The notes under the pieces were generated by a model that saw nothing but the letters and a program-made list of their open reading frames with translations, was not told the origin of the DNA and made no database searches. A DNA stretch of 64,000 bases from Lentisphaeria bacterium (lineage in GTDB: Bacteria; Verrucomicrobiota; Lentisphaeria; Oligosphaerales; Oligosphaeraceae), in the NCBI GenBank assembly GCA_016288215.1, contig JAEEYQ010000017.1:40216-104215 (forward strand), in the 5' to 3' direction. This document shows, piece by piece, positions 63,576-64,000 of the stretch (its first letter is position 1; each line of letters begins with the position of its first letter). Made by a program: the position numbers and the translations under genes.

Positions 63576-63842
63576 TTGCCCTTGCATCTTGGGAAGATGG
63601 AAGGACGATGATCAAATCTCCTGCGCGAGAAGAAGCTCGCCGTCGCCTCCGCCAGCAGTTTCCTTTTGGCGACGGCACTCAGCTTCTCCTAGAGGCCCGG
63701 AAACCAGATGTTGCATTCTTTGCAATATGTGAAAGGCCCCAAAGGCCGCTTTTCTACCCAATGCGAAAATTGCAGAAGCGCGCCAGAAGGCCCCTAGAAG
63801 GGCCATTATGCATTTTAGGTATTACGATTAGGGCATCTGTCC
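63576..63842. other. Intergenic region with no convincing gene
   Basis: A frame of 87 codons opens at 63608 behind GGAAGG, but its product (MIKSPAREEARRRLRQQFPF start) has odd composition and no recognisable family. Small hairpins occur (CATCTTGGGAAGATG near 63588; GGCCC/GGGCC near 63796), perhaps a terminator for the radical SAM gene. I do not call a gene. Confidence 0.4.
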
Positions 63843-63864
63843 TCCACTCCCGAGTGGGAGTGGA
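63843..63864. repeat. Perfect 9-bp inverted repeat
   Basis: TCCACTCCC (63843-63851), loop GAGT, GGGAGTGGA (63856-63864). It is followed by AAAA on the plus strand, so it is not an obvious terminator there. It lies four bases before the hairpin that masks the next ribosome binding site. Confidence 0.5.
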
Positions 63865-63867
63865 AAA

Positions 63868-63929
63868 GTGACGTTTTCCGCACTATGTTACTGTAAACCA
63901 AAAACAAACAACATAGGAGAAAACGTCAC
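63868..63929 (+). promoter_or_regulatory. Long imperfect inverted repeat masking a ribosome binding site
   Basis: GTGACGTTTTC (63868-63878) and CTATGTT (63883-63889) pair with AACATAG (63910-63916) and GAAAACGTCAC (63919-63929). The 18 paired bases enclose AGGAGA (63915-63920) and stop immediately before the ATG at 63930. Such a stem should keep translation low until it is opened. Confidence 0.6.
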
Positions 63930-64000
63930 ATGCTTAAATGTAGCACATCAACCGCCGACGCGCAAACGTCCCGCCTTGAAATCAAGACCCAGCTCCAGCA
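63930..64000 (+). CDS. 5' end of an unknown gene, running off the window
   Basis: An ATG at 63930, with TAGGAGA nine bases upstream, opens a frame reading MLKCSTSTADAQTSRLEIKT then QLQ, still open at the last base. Too little is seen to name it. The ribosome binding site is enclosed in a stable hairpin, a layout found in front of some transposase and attenuated genes, so a mobile element or an RNA-controlled gene is possible. Confidence 0.45.
   Translation, partial: MLKCSTSTADAQTSRLEIKTQLQ

Noticed and set aside
63608..63871. 87-codon frame behind GGAAGG after the radical SAM gene
   Set aside because: Odd composition, several internal hairpins and no family; more likely intergenic.

Overview
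The window (64 kb, GC-rich) looks like a chromosomal segment of a host-associated member of the Lentisphaerae (Victivallales-like) or a near relative in the PVC superphylum. The support is indirect: a pseudopilin with the [16 protein letters not shown] leader and a C-terminal H-X9-DG motif, several large secreted TIM-barrel or propeller proteins with no SusC/SusD pair, a short alanyl-tRNA synthetase, and housekeeping genes scattered among carbohydrate-active-looking genes. No rRNA or other decisive taxonomic marker is present, so this is an inference.

Layout. 0-1.2 kb: a DUF1016/YhcG-type nuclease gene broken by a one-base frameshift near its 5' end. 1.7-3.3 kb: a secreted propeller-type putative glycosidase. 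3.4-6.5 kb: a minus-strand thiazole operon thiS-thiF-thiG-thiH behind a TPP riboswitch with a terminator expression platform. 6.6-13 kb: a minus-strand type II secretion/type IV pilus operon (two GspE/PilB ATPases, PilT, PilC/GspF) with a recognisable promoter and a terminator. 13-25.5 kb: secreted putative glycosidases interleaved with rnpB, a stand-alone Lrp-type sensor domain and era. 25.5-36.5 kb: rlmH, an AAA-ATPase/PD-(D/E)XK protein, a secreted phosphoesterase, a short alaS, an SDR dehydrogenase, an orphan Opp-type ATPase, a lytic transglycosylase, a hypothetical protein and an acyl-CoA dehydrogenase. 36.5-44.4 kb: a tandem repeat, a pseudopilin with its own promoter and terminator, a secreted metallo-beta-lactamase-fold protein, a DegT-type aminotransferase, a phosphoesterase, an iron-type ABC permease and mnmE. 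44.4-46.1 kb: terminators, gap and two identical tRNA-Asn genes. 46.1-52.6 kb: a tight seven-gene minus-strand operon rseP-cmk-thioesterase-WecA-like-nadC-lipoprotein-GT9. 52.7-63.6 kb: a GT2, a second copy of the 13-kb glycosidase-like family, glnS fused to a tRNA-binding domain, pyrD, two membrane proteins, a PHP phosphoesterase and a B12-binding radical SAM protein. The last 150 bases hold a strong hairpin that covers the ribosome binding site of a gene running off the end.

How the parts fit. The thi genes make the thiazole half of thiamine under TPP feedback. The GspE/PilT/PilC set and the pseudopilin supply a pilus or secretion motor that could serve the secreted hydrolases, although no secretin or alignment proteins are here. 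The rseP operon mixes envelope quality control, lipid-linked sugar transfer (WecA-like, GT9) and nucleotide/cofactor genes.

Most unusual: the GlnRS plus Trbp111-type fusion, a transglutaminase-like domain joined to a TIM-barrel hydrolase, palindromic in-frame elements in the DUF1016 gene, three dispersed palindromic elements, and the RBS-masking hairpin at the right edge. I did not find an obvious new multi-gene defence or biosynthetic system.
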